Shown here piece after piece: positions 40,193 to 48,848 of a stretch of 64,000 nt of DNA; the first letter of the stretch is position 1; each line of letters starts with the position of its first letter. This DNA is from Streptomyces anulatus (GTDB lineage: Bacteria; Actinomycetota; Actinomycetes; Streptomycetales; Streptomycetaceae), in NCBI RefSeq assembly GCF_000721175.1, contig NZ_JOEZ01000034.1:11087-75086 (forward strand), in the 5' to 3' direction. A model generated the notes under the pieces. The model was not told the DNA's origin, searched no databases, and worked only from the letters and a program-made list of their open reading frames with translations. Made by a program: the position numbers and the translations under genes.

Positions 40193-41215
40193 ATGCCGAA
40201 CCCGTTGCGTCCCGCAGCCCTCGCTCTCGTAGCCGCTCTGGCCCTCACCGGCTGCGGAGCGGACGTCACATCAAAGGCCGACGGGAAGGACGACGCCGGC
40301 CGAGGCGACCGGCACTACCCGGTGACCGTCGAGAACTGCGGCGAGAAGAAGAGCTACGACAAGGCCCCGCAGCGCGTCGTCACCAACGACGTCGGCATCA
40401 CCGAGATCATGTTCGCCCTCGGTCTGGCGGACCACATGGCCGGCTACGTGATGCCCGACGACAAGGGCGACATGACGTCCGTCCCCTGGAAGGACGGCTA
40501 CAGGAAGACCAAGTGGCTCTCCAAGGAGCGGATCAACAAGGAACTGGTCCTCGACGCACGTGCCGACCTGGTCTTCGCCGGCTGGAACTACGGCTTCAAC
40601 GAGGGGGAGGGGTTCACTCCCGCCGAACTGAAGCGCGTGGGCGTGGACTCCTACCTGCTCAGCGAGTCGTGCCGCAACGGGCAGGGCAAGGCCCGCGGGG
40701 TCATGCCCCCGCTCGAAGCGCTCTACACGGACCTCCGGAACCTCGGAGAGATCTTCGACGTCGAGGACCGGGCGGACACCCTGATCACGGCCTTCAGGAA
40801 GGAGGTCGCCGACGCCCGGGCGAAGGCGGCGAAGGGCAGCGACCGCCTCCGTGTCTTCCTGTACGACGACGGGAATGACAAACCGCTGACCTCGGGCGCG
40901 TACGCCGGGCCGCACGACATCATCACCAAAGCCGGCGGCGACCACATCATGAAGGACCTCGAGGACAGCTGGACGACGGTCGGCTGGGAGACGGTGGTCG
41001 ACCGCGACCCCGAGGTCATCGTCATCAACAACTACGGGGACACGGGCGCCGACCAGAAGCGGAAGTTCCTGAAGTCCTACAAGCCGCTCGCAGGCGTATC
41101 GGCGATCAAGAACGACCGGATCGTCGTCCTCGACTACGTTGACCTGGTCGAGAGCCCGCGCAACCCCGCCGCCATCAGCTCACTGGCCAGGGACCTGCGG
41201 ACGTTCGCCCGATAG
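40193..41215 (+). CDS. ABC transporter substrate-binding lipoprotein (corrinoid/siderophore-type fold)
   Basis: A 340-residue class III binding protein. GAGGAG lies upstream of ATG 40193. The lipobox LTGC places the lipid on Cys21. The mature protein opens with VTVENCGEKKSYDKAPQRVV, then NDVGITEIMFALGLADHMAGYV, and has a helical backbone between lobes. From memory it resembles Actinobacterial proteins labelled putative F420-0 transporter components. The cobalamin riboswitch in front argues for a corrinoid or cobalt ligand instead. Last gene of the three-gene operon. Confidence 0.87.
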   Translation: MPNPLRPAALALVAALALTGCGADVTSKADGKDDAGRGDRHYPVTVENCGEKKSYDKAPQRVVTNDVGITEIMFALGLADHMAGYVMPDDKGDMTSVPWKDGYRKTKWLSKERINKELVLDARADLVFAGWNYGFNEGEGFTPAELKRVGVDSYLLSESCRNGQGKARGVMPPLEALYTDLRNLGEIFDVEDRADTLITAFRKEVADARAKAAKGSDRLRVFLYDDGNDKPLTSGAYAGPHDIITKAGGDHIMKDLEDSWTTVGWETVVDRDPEVIVINNYGDTGADQKRKFLKSYKPLAGVSAIKNDRIVVLDYVDLVESPRNPAAISSLARDLRTFAR

Positions 41216-41465
41216 GGCTGGTGGGGCCTGACGTACCGGCGATGGCCGAAGGCATCTGAGTCCACAAACACGCACTGTCGTACCCCCGTTCTACTCTGGG
41301 GCCTTACAAGGCGTCGGCGGGGGCCGACGTGCCGCAGGGGCCGGATCACTGATCCGGTCCGACACCTCGGGGCCGTCCCGGTCGCACCGGCGGGGCAGCT
41401 GGTGCCGGGGGTGCGTGCACGTCGGACAGGTTCCTGCCTGCTCGCACCGCACACCGGGAGGGACT

Positions 41466-43199
41466 TTGAACGTCAGATCCTTAGCGCGTACCACCCTGGT
41501 CACCGCGCTCGTGTCGGTCACCGCCATCGTGGTGCCCGGGGCGTCGGCCGTCGGGAACACACGGCCGTCCCGGCCGGCGATCGACGCGCTGACCACGGGG
41601 GACGCCAACTGCGATGTCACGCGGGCAGCCGCCGTCCGCGACCGGCCGACGCTGAACGACGCGGGCGCCGATCAGCTCCCCGCCCGGTTCGAGGCCGTCC
41701 GGACCGGTGCGGACGGCGCCGAGCACCGGCCGCGCGCCGCCACCGCGCCGCAGCCCACCGGAAGCGTCCACGCGTGGACCGTGCCGGACACCGTCCCCGA
41801 CGACACCCCGGTGCGGTGGCCCGTGCGCGCCGAGGACGGCGTCGGCGACGGCCCGTGGAGCGACTCTGGCCACCAGGGACGTTGCCACTACACGACCGTG
41901 ACCCAGCCCCCGCCGGCAGCGGCCTGGAGGCTGGACGACCCCAACCGTTCCCCGTGGGCCGAGGCCTGGGCGGGGCCCTACCGGGGCATGGCCGGCGCAG
42001 GTGTGCGGTTCGGTGAATTCGGGCCTCACGGAACGGCTCCGGGCGCCGCGGTCCTCGACGGCGGTCCGGACAGCTACCTGAACACGGGCGGTCCCGTCGT
42101 GGACACCACCCGCGCCTTCACCGCCGGGGCGTGGGTGCTCCCCGACGACACCGGCAGGGAGATGACGGCCCTCAGCCAGTCCGGCATCGCGGACGCACCG
42201 AACTTCACCCTCGGCACCGGCATCGCCCCCGACGGGACGCCCGTCTGGAGCTTCGATCTGCCCTCGGCGGACGGCCGGACCCGGGTCACCGGCGGAACAC
42301 CCCGGGTGGGCGAGTGGGCCTATCTCGCCGGGGTGTACGACCCCGTGGCAGGCGTCGCCCGGATCTACGTGGACGGCGACCTGGTGGCCACCGGGAACGC
42401 GGCAGTGCCCGAGGACACCCCACAGTGGTTCTTCCTGATGGGACGGCGGGACGACCACGACCGTACGCGGACCTGGCAGGGCAACCTCGCGGACGTCAGG
42501 GTGTGGGACCGCGTCGTCCTGTCGGCCGAGCTCGCCGAGCTCGGCCGCCGCAAGCCGCGCGCCATCGCCCACTGGCAGATGGACACCGTCGAGTCCTACG
42601 GCGGTCCGATGCTCACCCCGGCGGTGGACCATCGAGGCAGCTTCGTACTCAACGGCGACGCACACCTCACGACCGAGGACCCGATCGCCGGGATCGGCAG
42701 CATCAGGCTGGACGGCGACGGCGACCATCTGGAAAGCAGTCCGGCGTTCGACACCAGCAGGAGCTGGGCCATCTCCGTGAAGGTCCGGCTCGACGGGGTC
42801 CCCGAGCGGGACATGGCCGTCCTCGCCCAGACCGGCCTGCACACGGACGCCTTCACCCTCCGCTACCGGGCGGCGGACCGTACATGGCGGGCGATTCTGC
42901 CCCACGCCGACGCGGCGGGCGCGGACACGACGGAGCTGAGCGCACCGGCGACGGGCGGAACACAGTCCCTGCTTCTCCAGTACGACGAGAAGGCAGGCGA
43001 AGCCCGGCTCCACGTCGGCGGCGCCCTGGCGGCCAGGGCGCCCTTCGCGGCGGACGACGCCTGGGAAGGGTTGCGGTTGCTCCAGGCCGGCCGGGACTCC
43101 GCGGCCGACGGGGTGGGGGACCACTACCTCAAGGGCGACATCGACGAGGTACGCGCCTGGGCGGGGGTGCTCTCGGCCGAAGAGCTGGACCGGATCTGA
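41466..43199 (+). CDS. Secreted LamG-like/concanavalin-fold protein
   Basis: A 577-residue secreted protein with two LamG-like jelly-roll domains. The likely start is TTG 41466: GGGAGGGA lies just upstream and the product begins directly with a signal peptide (MNVRSLARTTLVTALVSVTAIVVPGASA). The longer frame from 41415 would put 17 polar residues before it. Domain 1 is about 185-375 (FTAGAWVLPDD, WAYLAGVYDPVAGVARIYVDG, NLADVRVWDRVV). Domain 2 is about 410-577 (SWAISVKVRLDG, LHVGGALAARAPF, GDIDEVRAWAGVLS). The segment before domain 1 resembles a degraded fibronectin-like region. Such proteins bind glycans on the surface. Function unknown. Confidence 0.8.
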   Translation: MNVRSLARTTLVTALVSVTAIVVPGASAVGNTRPSRPAIDALTTGDANCDVTRAAAVRDRPTLNDAGADQLPARFEAVRTGADGAEHRPRAATAPQPTGSVHAWTVPDTVPDDTPVRWPVRAEDGVGDGPWSDSGHQGRCHYTTVTQPPPAAAWRLDDPNRSPWAEAWAGPYRGMAGAGVRFGEFGPHGTAPGAAVLDGGPDSYLNTGGPVVDTTRAFTAGAWVLPDDTGREMTALSQSGIADAPNFTLGTGIAPDGTPVWSFDLPSADGRTRVTGGTPRVGEWAYLAGVYDPVAGVARIYVDGDLVATGNAAVPEDTPQWFFLMGRRDDHDRTRTWQGNLADVRVWDRVVLSAELAELGRRKPRAIAHWQMDTVESYGGPMLTPAVDHRGSFVLNGDAHLTTEDPIAGIGSIRLDGDGDHLESSPAFDTSRSWAISVKVRLDGVPERDMAVLAQTGLHTDAFTLRYRAADRTWRAILPHADAAGADTTELSAPATGGTQSLLLQYDEKAGEARLHVGGALAARAPFAADDAWEGLRLLQAGRDSAADGVGDHYLKGDIDEVRAWAGVLSAEELDRI

Positions 43200-43221
43200 G
43201 CTCAGGTGACGCCCCACCGCC

Positions 43222-44130
43222 TCACCCGGGCCCGGCCGCCGCCTCGTCGTCGACGGGAACGCCCAGCCGGTCGGCCACGGTGGTGAGGGCCGCTCCCAGC
43301 GGAACGGCGACGCGGGTGAGGGCGTGCCGGTCGCCCCGGGTCGGGTCCCGGTTGACGATCAGCACCGGGGCTCCGGCCCCGGCGGCCTGACGGACGAACC
43401 GGAGGCCCGACATCACCGTCAGGGAGGAGCCCAGGACGAGCAGCGCGGTCGCCTCACGGACCAGTTCGCGGCAGTGCTCGACCCGCTGCGGAGGCACGGC
43501 CTCGCCGAAGAACACCACATCCGGCTTGAGGACGCCGCCGCAGACGGCACAGGGCACCACCCGGAAGTCCCCGACCTGCTCGTCCGTGAGATCGGCGTCC
43601 CCGTCCGGGTTGATCGCGGTGGCCACCGGCGCGAAGCCCCCGTTGGCCTCCTCCAGCCGCAGGGCGAGTTCGCGGCGCGGGCTGAAAGCACCGCAGGAAA
43701 GGCAGACGACCCGGTCCAGGCGCCCGTGGAGGTCCACGATGCCTTCGCTGCCGGCGGCCTGGTGCAGACCGTCGACGTTCTGGGTGATCACACCCGACAG
43801 CAGACCGTGCCGCCCGAACGCGGCCACGGCCCGGTGCCCGGCGTTCGGCCGGGCCCGGCCGAACGTGCGCCAGCCGAGATGGCTGCGCGCCCAGTACCGG
43901 CGACGGGCCTGGGCGTCGGAGGTGAAGTCCTGGTAGGTCATCGGGGTGTGCCGGCTCAGGCTCCCGCCCTCGCCCCGGTAGTCGGGGATGCCCGACTCCG
44001 TCGAGATGCCCGCCCCGCTCAGGACCAGTACACCGCCACCGCCCAGGACCTCGGCGACCGGCTTCAGGTCCGTGGTGGCCGGCGGCGGCTCCTCGGTGGA
44101 GGTCCAGCTCAGGGTGGGTCGCATACGCAT
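43222..44130 (-). CDS. NAD-dependent protein deacylase, Sir2 family
   Basis: A 302-residue sirtuin. NAD-binding motif GAGISTESGIPDYRG (39-53), TQNVDGLH (116-123), catalytic His in DLHGRLD (H135), zinc cysteines C143/C146 and C194/C197, then KPDVVFFGE and LGSSLTVMSG. It removes acyl groups from lysines with NAD+ in the cytosol. The helical Arg-rich loop before the NAD site (RRRYWARSHLGW) resembles the bacterial class II/GlpK-like sirtuins. It converges on the LamG gene. Start at ATG 44130. Confidence 0.93.
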   Translation of the reverse strand: MRMRPTLSWTSTEEPPPATTDLKPVAEVLGGGGVLVLSGAGISTESGIPDYRGEGGSLSRHTPMTYQDFTSDAQARRRYWARSHLGWRTFGRARPNAGHRAVAAFGRHGLLSGVITQNVDGLHQAAGSEGIVDLHGRLDRVVCLSCGAFSPRRELALRLEEANGGFAPVATAINPDGDADLTDEQVGDFRVVPCAVCGGVLKPDVVFFGEAVPPQRVEHCRELVREATALLVLGSSLTVMSGLRFVRQAAGAGAPVLIVNRDPTRGDRHALTRVAVPLGAALTTVADRLGVPVDDEAAAGPG

Positions 44131-44337
44131 GCCCCCAGGGTACGGAAGTGGCCTCCGGCACCGATGCCGTCGCGCGGCCGCCGACCGGAGATCCGGGCAG
44201 GGTGCGTTTCCGGCCGGATTATCTTGGCAGGGGCATGATCAAGCCGCGAGTGCGGCATAGGTTCTGCGGCCCCGGGAGGATCGGCAACCAGCCATTGCGG
44301 CACGGCGGTTCGGTTCGCGTGACCTTCCTCCCGCTCC

Positions 44338-44359
44338 CTCGGCTCCGCGCGGAGCCGAG
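44338..44359. repeat. Perfect 22-bp palindrome in the leader of the metalloprotease gene
   Basis: CTCGGCTCCGC is followed directly by GCGGAGCCGAG, ending 24 bp before ATG 44384. It could act as an upstream terminator or as a leader hairpin affecting the protease mRNA. Confidence 0.5.
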
Positions 44360-44383
44360 CCCCCCATGAGTGAAGGGACAGCA

Positions 44384-44962
44384 ATGCTGAATTCCAGATG
44401 GCTCAAGGCGGCCGGTGTCGCCGCGGCGATCACCCTGGCGACGGCTACGGCGGCGCAGGCCGCTCCCGCGCCGGACCCGGTGGCGGAGAGCACGGCAGCA
44501 GTGGTGACGCTCCGGTACGACGACAGCCGTGCCGGCGGCTGGGAGGCGGCGGTCGCGGCAGGGGTCGCCTCGTGGAACGCGAACGTCGACAACGTCAAGC
44601 TCGTCGAGGCCGCACCCGGCACCCGGGCCGAGATTCAGATCGTGGCCACCAGCGGCTGGCCGCAGGCCACACTCGGCCCGGTCCGCCCCGGCGGCCAGGC
44701 CAGGGTGGAGCTGGGCAGCCAGGCGGTCACCCAGGGCCACGACAAGACCCGTATCGCCGCCCACGAGCTCGGCCACAGCCTGGGCCTGCCGGACACCAAG
44801 CCGGGCCCCTGCTCCCAGCTGATGTCGGGCTCCAGCGCCGGTACGAGCTGCACCAACGCCGTCCCGAACGCGGTCGAGCAGGCCCGCGTCGAATCCGCCT
44901 ACGCGGGTGGCCTCGCCTCACGCAGCCCGGCCGACGGCCGCATTCTGGTGGACGCCTCGTAA
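44384..44962 (+). CDS. Snapalysin-family secreted zinc metalloprotease
   Basis: A 192-residue pre-protein. GAAGGGA precedes ATG 44384. Signal peptide about residues 1-27 (LKAAGVAAAITLATATAAQA). The metzincin motif HELGHSLGLPD (127-137) gives zinc ligands H127, H131 and D137 and catalytic E128, exactly the snapalysin arrangement. Two Cys near residues 143 and 154 suit the conserved disulphide. Snapalysins are small neutral proteases secreted by Streptomyces that hydrolyse milk and other proteins. The LysR regulator often found beside them is not visible. Confidence 0.9.
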   Translation: MLNSRWLKAAGVAAAITLATATAAQAAPAPDPVAESTAAVVTLRYDDSRAGGWEAAVAAGVASWNANVDNVKLVEAAPGTRAEIQIVATSGWPQATLGPVRPGGQARVELGSQAVTQGHDKTRIAAHELGHSLGLPDTKPGPCSQLMSGSSAGTSCTNAVPNAVEQARVESAYAGGLASRSPADGRILVDAS

Positions 44963-45027
44963 CCGGTCGCATCGAGGACGTGTGGGGCTCCGGCCTCGCT
45001 CTGAACCCGGTCCTCAGCCGCCCCGGG

Positions 45028-46212
45028 TCACCGGCTCCTCGTGCTGAAGGGGCCGCCGTCGCCGAACGCGAGGCGGGCGAAGCGTTCGGCGATGCGCCGG
45101 TGCGCGGCGGGGTCCGGGTGCAGATCGTCGGGCAACGGGAGTTCGGCGTGGTCGCTCCCGCCGTAGAGGCCGAGGCCGTCGAGGTAGTGCAGGTGGGGGT
45201 CGGTGGCGGCACGTTGTCCGACGAGCCGGGCCAGTTCGTCCCGGATGACGGTGAGGGTGAGTTTCCCGGCGGCGACCTCCGCGGGGTCGCCGGTGGCCAG
45301 GAAACCCGGTCGCCCTTCGCCCATCGCGCTGTAGTCCAGGGCGCTGGGGCCGGGCGTGGTCTCGTGGATCGGGCAGCAGATCGGCGAGACGACCAGCAGC
45401 GGGGCGGTGGGGTGCCCTTCACGGATGGTGTCGAGGAAGCCGTGGACGGCCGGGACGAACGCGCGCAGCCGCATCAGGTCGGCGTTGACGACGTTGATGC
45501 CGATCTTGACGCTGATCAGGTCGGCGGGGGTGTCGCGCATGGCGCGGGCGGTGAAGGGGTCGAGCAGTGCGCTGCCGCCGAACCCCAGGTTGATCAGTTC
45601 CGCTTCGCCGAAGGCGGCGGCCAGGGCGGGCCAGGTGCCGGTCGGGGTGGTGGCGTTGGACCCGTGGCTGATGGAGCTTCCGTGGTGCAGCCAGACCGGT
45701 CGACCGCTCGGCCGGGGGCTCTGGAGGGGCGCGTCGGTGCGCAGGGCGACCAGGCGCGTGGTCTCGTCGTGGGGCAGCCAGATCTCGACGTCCTTCTCGG
45801 TGTCCGGCAGGCCGGTGAACCGGAGCGTTTCCACGGGGCCGGGCCGGGTCTCCGTGGTCATCGAGGCCAGATCGATGGTGAGCGTGTCGCCGTCCGGGGC
45901 GCTGGCCCGGGCCGCCAGGTGGCCGTCCACGAGGAGCTCGTACACACCGTCGGGGCGCGGCGGTGTTCCGGAGTAGACCCGCTTGGTGGCCACCACGTCC
46001 AGCTCGACGGCGGTGGCCCGGGTGCGGAACGCCAGCCGGACCCCGGAGGGCTGCGACTCGGCCATGGCCAGTTGGTCATCGGGAATCTGCAGGCGTGCGC
46101 GCGCGGGCAACCGGTGCGGAAGCGCGCCGCGCTCGGTGTGCTCCAGGTCGAGCGCGCCACGCAGGATGCCGGGGGTGATGGGAGTCGTCGTCCAGTCGTG
46201 CCGGGTGGTCAT
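45028..46212 (-). CDS. SGNH/GDSL-family hydrolase with N-terminal beta domain
   Basis: A 394-residue hydrolase without a signal peptide. The N-terminal ~170 residues form a beta-rich domain like that of family CE2-type esterases. The SGNH motifs follow: HHGSSISHGS (block I Ser), NLGFGGSALLDP (block II Gly), KIGINVVNAD (block III Asn) and DDLHPD (block V Asp-His). It should hydrolyse an ester, perhaps a sugar acetate. It is 42 bp downstream of a TetR gene and read in the same direction, so it is probably under its control. Confidence 0.87.
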   Translation of the reverse strand: MTTRHDWTTTPITPGILRGALDLEHTERGALPHRLPARARLQIPDDQLAMAESQPSGVRLAFRTRATAVELDVVATKRVYSGTPPRPDGVYELLVDGHLAARASAPDGDTLTIDLASMTTETRPGPVETLRFTGLPDTEKDVEIWLPHDETTRLVALRTDAPLQSPRPSGRPVWLHHGSSISHGSNATTPTGTWPALAAAFGEAELINLGFGGSALLDPFTARAMRDTPADLISVKIGINVVNADLMRLRAFVPAVHGFLDTIREGHPTAPLLVVSPICCPIHETTPGPSALDYSAMGEGRPGFLATGDPAEVAAGKLTLTVIRDELARLVGQRAATDPHLHYLDGLGLYGGSDHAELPLPDDLHPDPAAHRRIAERFARLAFGDGGPFSTRSR

Positions 46213-46254
46213 GTCTCGGTCTCTTCGTTCGTCGAGGGGCTGGGAGGTGTGCGG

Positions 46255-46827
46255 TCAGGAACGGGTGGGCCAGTTGCGCAGCAGGGCGTCGAGCGCGTCG
46301 AGGATCTCGGCCCAGCTCTCCTCGGAGCCGGGGGAGCTGTGGCTGAACCCGCCGGCCGTCTCCAGCTCCATGTAGCCGCTGAAGACGCTGCCCAGGAGTC
46401 GCACCGCGTGTGTCTCCTGGAGTTCGGTCAGCGCGTAGCCGCGCAGGATCGCCCGCGTCATCAGGGAGTGCCGGACTCCCGCGCTCGCGGCCGCCGTGTC
46501 CGGGTCGAGCCGGAACCGGGCCGCGGTGAAGCGCCCCGGGTGCTGGAGGGCGTAGTCGCGGTAGGCGTTGGCGAAGGCACTGAGCGCGTCCTTGCCGGCC
46601 CGCCCGGCGAGAGCGGCCGACGCCCGGTCGGCGAGCTCCTCCAGGGCGAGCAGCGCGATCTTCGTCTTCAGGTCGTGGGCGTTCCTGACGTGCGAGTAGA
46701 GACTCGCGGTCCTGATGCCCAGCTTCCGGGCCAGCTCCGAAGGGGTCACGTGCTCGAAGCCGATCTCGTCGGCCAGCTCGGCCCCCGCCCGTACGACCCG
46801 CTCCGCGTCCAGTCCTGCTCGCGCCAT
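46255..46827 (-). CDS. TetR-family transcriptional repressor
   Basis: A 190-residue TetR protein with a WHG-type C-terminal domain. The HTH spans residues 7-47 (DAERVVRAGAELADEIGF, TPSELARKLGIRTASLYSHV). The C-terminal ligand domain includes AFANAYRDYALQHPGRF and GSVFSGYMELE. GGAGGG precedes ATG 46827. It is the first gene of an operon with the SGNH hydrolase and has a perfect palindromic operator at 46872-46896 overlapping its own promoter, so autorepression released by an ester or its product is likely. Confidence 0.9.
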   Translation of the reverse strand: MARAGLDAERVVRAGAELADEIGFEHVTPSELARKLGIRTASLYSHVRNAHDLKTKIALLALEELADRASAALAGRAGKDALSAFANAYRDYALQHPGRFTAARFRLDPDTAAASAGVRHSLMTRAILRGYALTELQETHAVRLLGSVFSGYMELETAGGFSHSSPGSEESWAEILDALDALLRNWPTRS

Positions 46828-46864
46828 ACCGCCCTCCGAACAGTTCTCTGCGATTTCCTAAGCA

Positions 46865-46896
46865 AATATAGATTTGCCTAACAGCATTAGGCAAAT
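46865..46896 (-). promoter_or_regulatory. TetR operator overlapping the TetR-SGNH promoter
   Basis: Arms ATTTGCCTAA (46872-46881) and TTAGGCAAAT (46887-46896) form a perfect 10-bp palindrome around CAGCA. On the minus strand TTGCCT (46889-46894) and TATATT (46865-46870), 18 bases apart, make a promoter whose -35 and spacer are covered by the palindrome. The 25-bp size is typical for TetR dimers. Confidence 0.8.
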
Positions 46897-46909
46897 TGAT
46901 GTGAGTCGT

Positions 46910-47101
46910 ATGGAACCGCTGACCGAGCAGGAGATCCGTACCGCGTTCGTGAACTGCACCCTCAAGGGCGAGGCCAGGCGTCTCTCCGTCCCGCGCGACC
47001 TGGCCGACCAGCCCAGCCGAGCCCGGCCGTCCCGGCAGCCCGCAACGGCCGGCCACCGACACCGCCGTGGAGCCCAGCCCTCCTGTCCGACCCCGAACTG
47101 A
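46910..47101 (+). pseudogene. N-terminal remnant of an FBP-domain (EF-G-binding-like) protein
   Basis: ATG 46910 opens MEPLTEQEIRTAFVNC, then KGEARRLSVPRDLADQP, the N-terminus of FBP C-terminal treble-clef-domain proteins found in many Streptomyces (about 160-170 residues). After about 37 residues homology-like sequence ends and the frame runs into unrelated Pro/Arg-rich residues before stopping at 47101. The zinc-binding C-terminal part is missing. The cut coincides with the start of the transposase remnant, so an insertion probably destroyed it. Confidence 0.65.
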
Positions 47102-47439
47102 CCGGCCTGGCCCCGCACCAGTTGCAGCACCTCATCCACACCCTGGCACCGGCAGGAGACACCCGGCGCGGCCGCCCGCCCCGGCTCACCTTCGCCGACC
47201 AGGTCCTGGCCACCGTGCTCCACCTACGCGTCAACCTGGCCGCGGAACCTCTTGCCATTCTGTTCAACAGCAGCCGCACCGCAATGCACCGCACCCTGCT
47301 CAAGACCAGGAAACTGCTTGAAGCTCAGGGCACCACCATCGTGCCGGCCACTACCCCACCGACCGCCCTGACAGCCCTCCAAGCCCGAGTGGCCGCCCAA
47401 AGCAGCAACCCCAGCAGCAAGATCAAAGCGACAGGTTAA
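47068..47439 (+). pseudogene. Transposase remnant (HTH-containing N-terminal part)
   Basis: The frame encodes LLSDPELTGLAPHQL, HTLAPAGDTRRGRPPRLTF, ADQVLATVLHLRVNLAAEPL and AMHRTLLKTRKLLEAQG. This is the N-terminal HTH part of an IS transposase of the kind common in Streptomyces. It lacks a convincing start codon and ends at TAA 47437 after ~120 residues, without any DDE catalytic domain. No inverted repeats were found around it. A dead IS fragment. Confidence 0.6.
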
Positions 47440-47453
47440 TGATCGGCACGCCC

Positions 47454-47999
47454 TTAGACGCGCTCCAGCGGCCGGTGGGGGAGAGGCGGCAGCTCGATCC
47501 CGACTGTGTCGCCGGCGCGGACCGTTCCGCCTCGGCGGACCACGGCCATGACACCCGACTTGAAGGTGAACTCGCCCGACCCGGGGTCCAGGGCGAAGAC
47601 TTCGCCGAGCAGCCCCGCACGGAAGTCGTTGATCTTCGCGCAGGGGTTGCGCAGCCCCGTCACCTCCACCACCGCGTCCTCGCCGAGGCGCAGCAGAGCG
47701 CCGGTGGGCAGGCCGAGGAGATCCACTCCTCTGGTGGTGATGTTCTCGCCGAGCTGGCCCGCCGACATGTCGAAGCCCTTGAGCGCGAGTTCGCCGAAGA
47801 GCTCCTCGTGCATCAGATGGACCTGGCGCAGGTTGGGCAGGTCCGGTTCGTACGTCATACGGAACTGGTGACGGATCGTCTGCCCCGCATGCACGTCCCC
47901 TTCCACGCCGAGCCCGGCGAGCAGGGTGATGAAGGGGCGGTTGGGTTTGCTGAACGAGTACTGCTCGTTGCGGCTCACTGCGGTGACCTGACCGCCCAT
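47454..47999 (-). CDS. MOSC-domain protein
   Basis: A 181-residue single-domain MOSC protein, apparently intact. Features: GVEGDVHAGQTIRHQF near residue 30, RQVHLMHEELF, the AGQLGENITTRGVDL block, and the conserved Cys in GLRNPCAKINDF. MOSC proteins transfer sulfur or handle N-hydroxylated compounds through a molybdenum cofactor and this Cys. ATG 47999 has GGAG upstream; an alternative ATG 48011 would add four residues. It stands between broken genes but shows no damage itself. Confidence 0.87.
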   Translation of the reverse strand: MGGQVTAVSRNEQYSFSKPNRPFITLLAGLGVEGDVHAGQTIRHQFRMTYEPDLPNLRQVHLMHEELFGELALKGFDMSAGQLGENITTRGVDLLGLPTGALLRLGEDAVVEVTGLRNPCAKINDFRAGLLGEVFALDPGSGEFTFKSGVMAVVRRGGTVRAGDTVGIELPPLPHRPLERV

Positions 48000-48193
48000 C
48001 GGGCGCTCCATCCGTCGTCGTCCAGGGTGCCCGATCGTACGAAGGGCTTCTTCGGCTCCGGCGACCGGGGGGCGCCCCCGGGAGCGGGCCGACGCCGGCG
48101 CGTGCTTCAGCACGGCCGTCCCCTGTGAGCCGCGGGCCGGGCCGTCAGTACGGCAAACCCTCCGAGGCGGCTCGCGGCGCGGCCATGGCCCGC

Positions 48194-48678
48194 TCAACAC
48201 TCCCGGGGCCGCAGCGGCTTTCCCGTCGCCTCCGTCGCCCGGTCGCGCTGATCGCTCTCCAGACCCTGGGGCGACAGGCTCGCGTACGTCGCGAACACCA
48301 GCATCGGCCCGTTGCCGGCCCACGGCGCCAACTGCGTGGGTTTCGTCGTGCACCGGACGCCGAGGGCTTCGAGCAGCGAGTCGGAACCGAGACCGCACAC
48401 CGCGACCACCAGGCCGTCGTGCCCCACCGCCCGCCAAGCCCCGACCGTCTGCGTGAACAGCTCCAGAGTCGGCACCAGGACGCCGACCAGGCCGCCGCGC
48501 GGAAGCATCCGCAGCCATGATCATCTTGCCCGAGCCGGTCGCCATCCGGACCTGCCCGCGCCTGCCCCGGGAAAGCAGTGAACCGTCCACGGGAAAGGAA
48601 TAGGGCCTCGACGATCGCACCGACAGCCTCCGCCTGATGCGTCCGGAGGGTGATGCCCCGCACATTCACCACGCCCAT
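48194..48678 (-). pseudogene. Decayed DEAD/DEAH-type helicase
   Basis: Three minus-strand frames each carry part of one helicase N-terminus. First, GITLRTHQAEAVGAIVEALF. Second, GQVRMATGSGKMIMAADASAR, where the Walker A Thr after Lys is changed to Met. Third, GGLVGVLVPTLELFTQTVGAW, with LVVAVCGLGSDS and MLVFATYASLSPQGL. At least two frameshifts separate them, and everything beyond the first ~150 residues is missing. Intact relatives in Streptomyces carry helicase-associated repeats and are much longer. Confidence 0.75.
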
Positions 48679-48848
48679 CCCCTCACGCCGTCCGCCCCCT
48701 CACGCGGATCCATGATGAATGCGGTGTGATTCTCCAGGCCCGGACATCAGACCATAGCGATCTCCGTGCTCTCGTCGTCCCGCGACGCCACGTGCGACGT
48801 ACGTCCAGCACCTGCGCAATGGACGTCCAATTCTTGTACGGTGACGGT

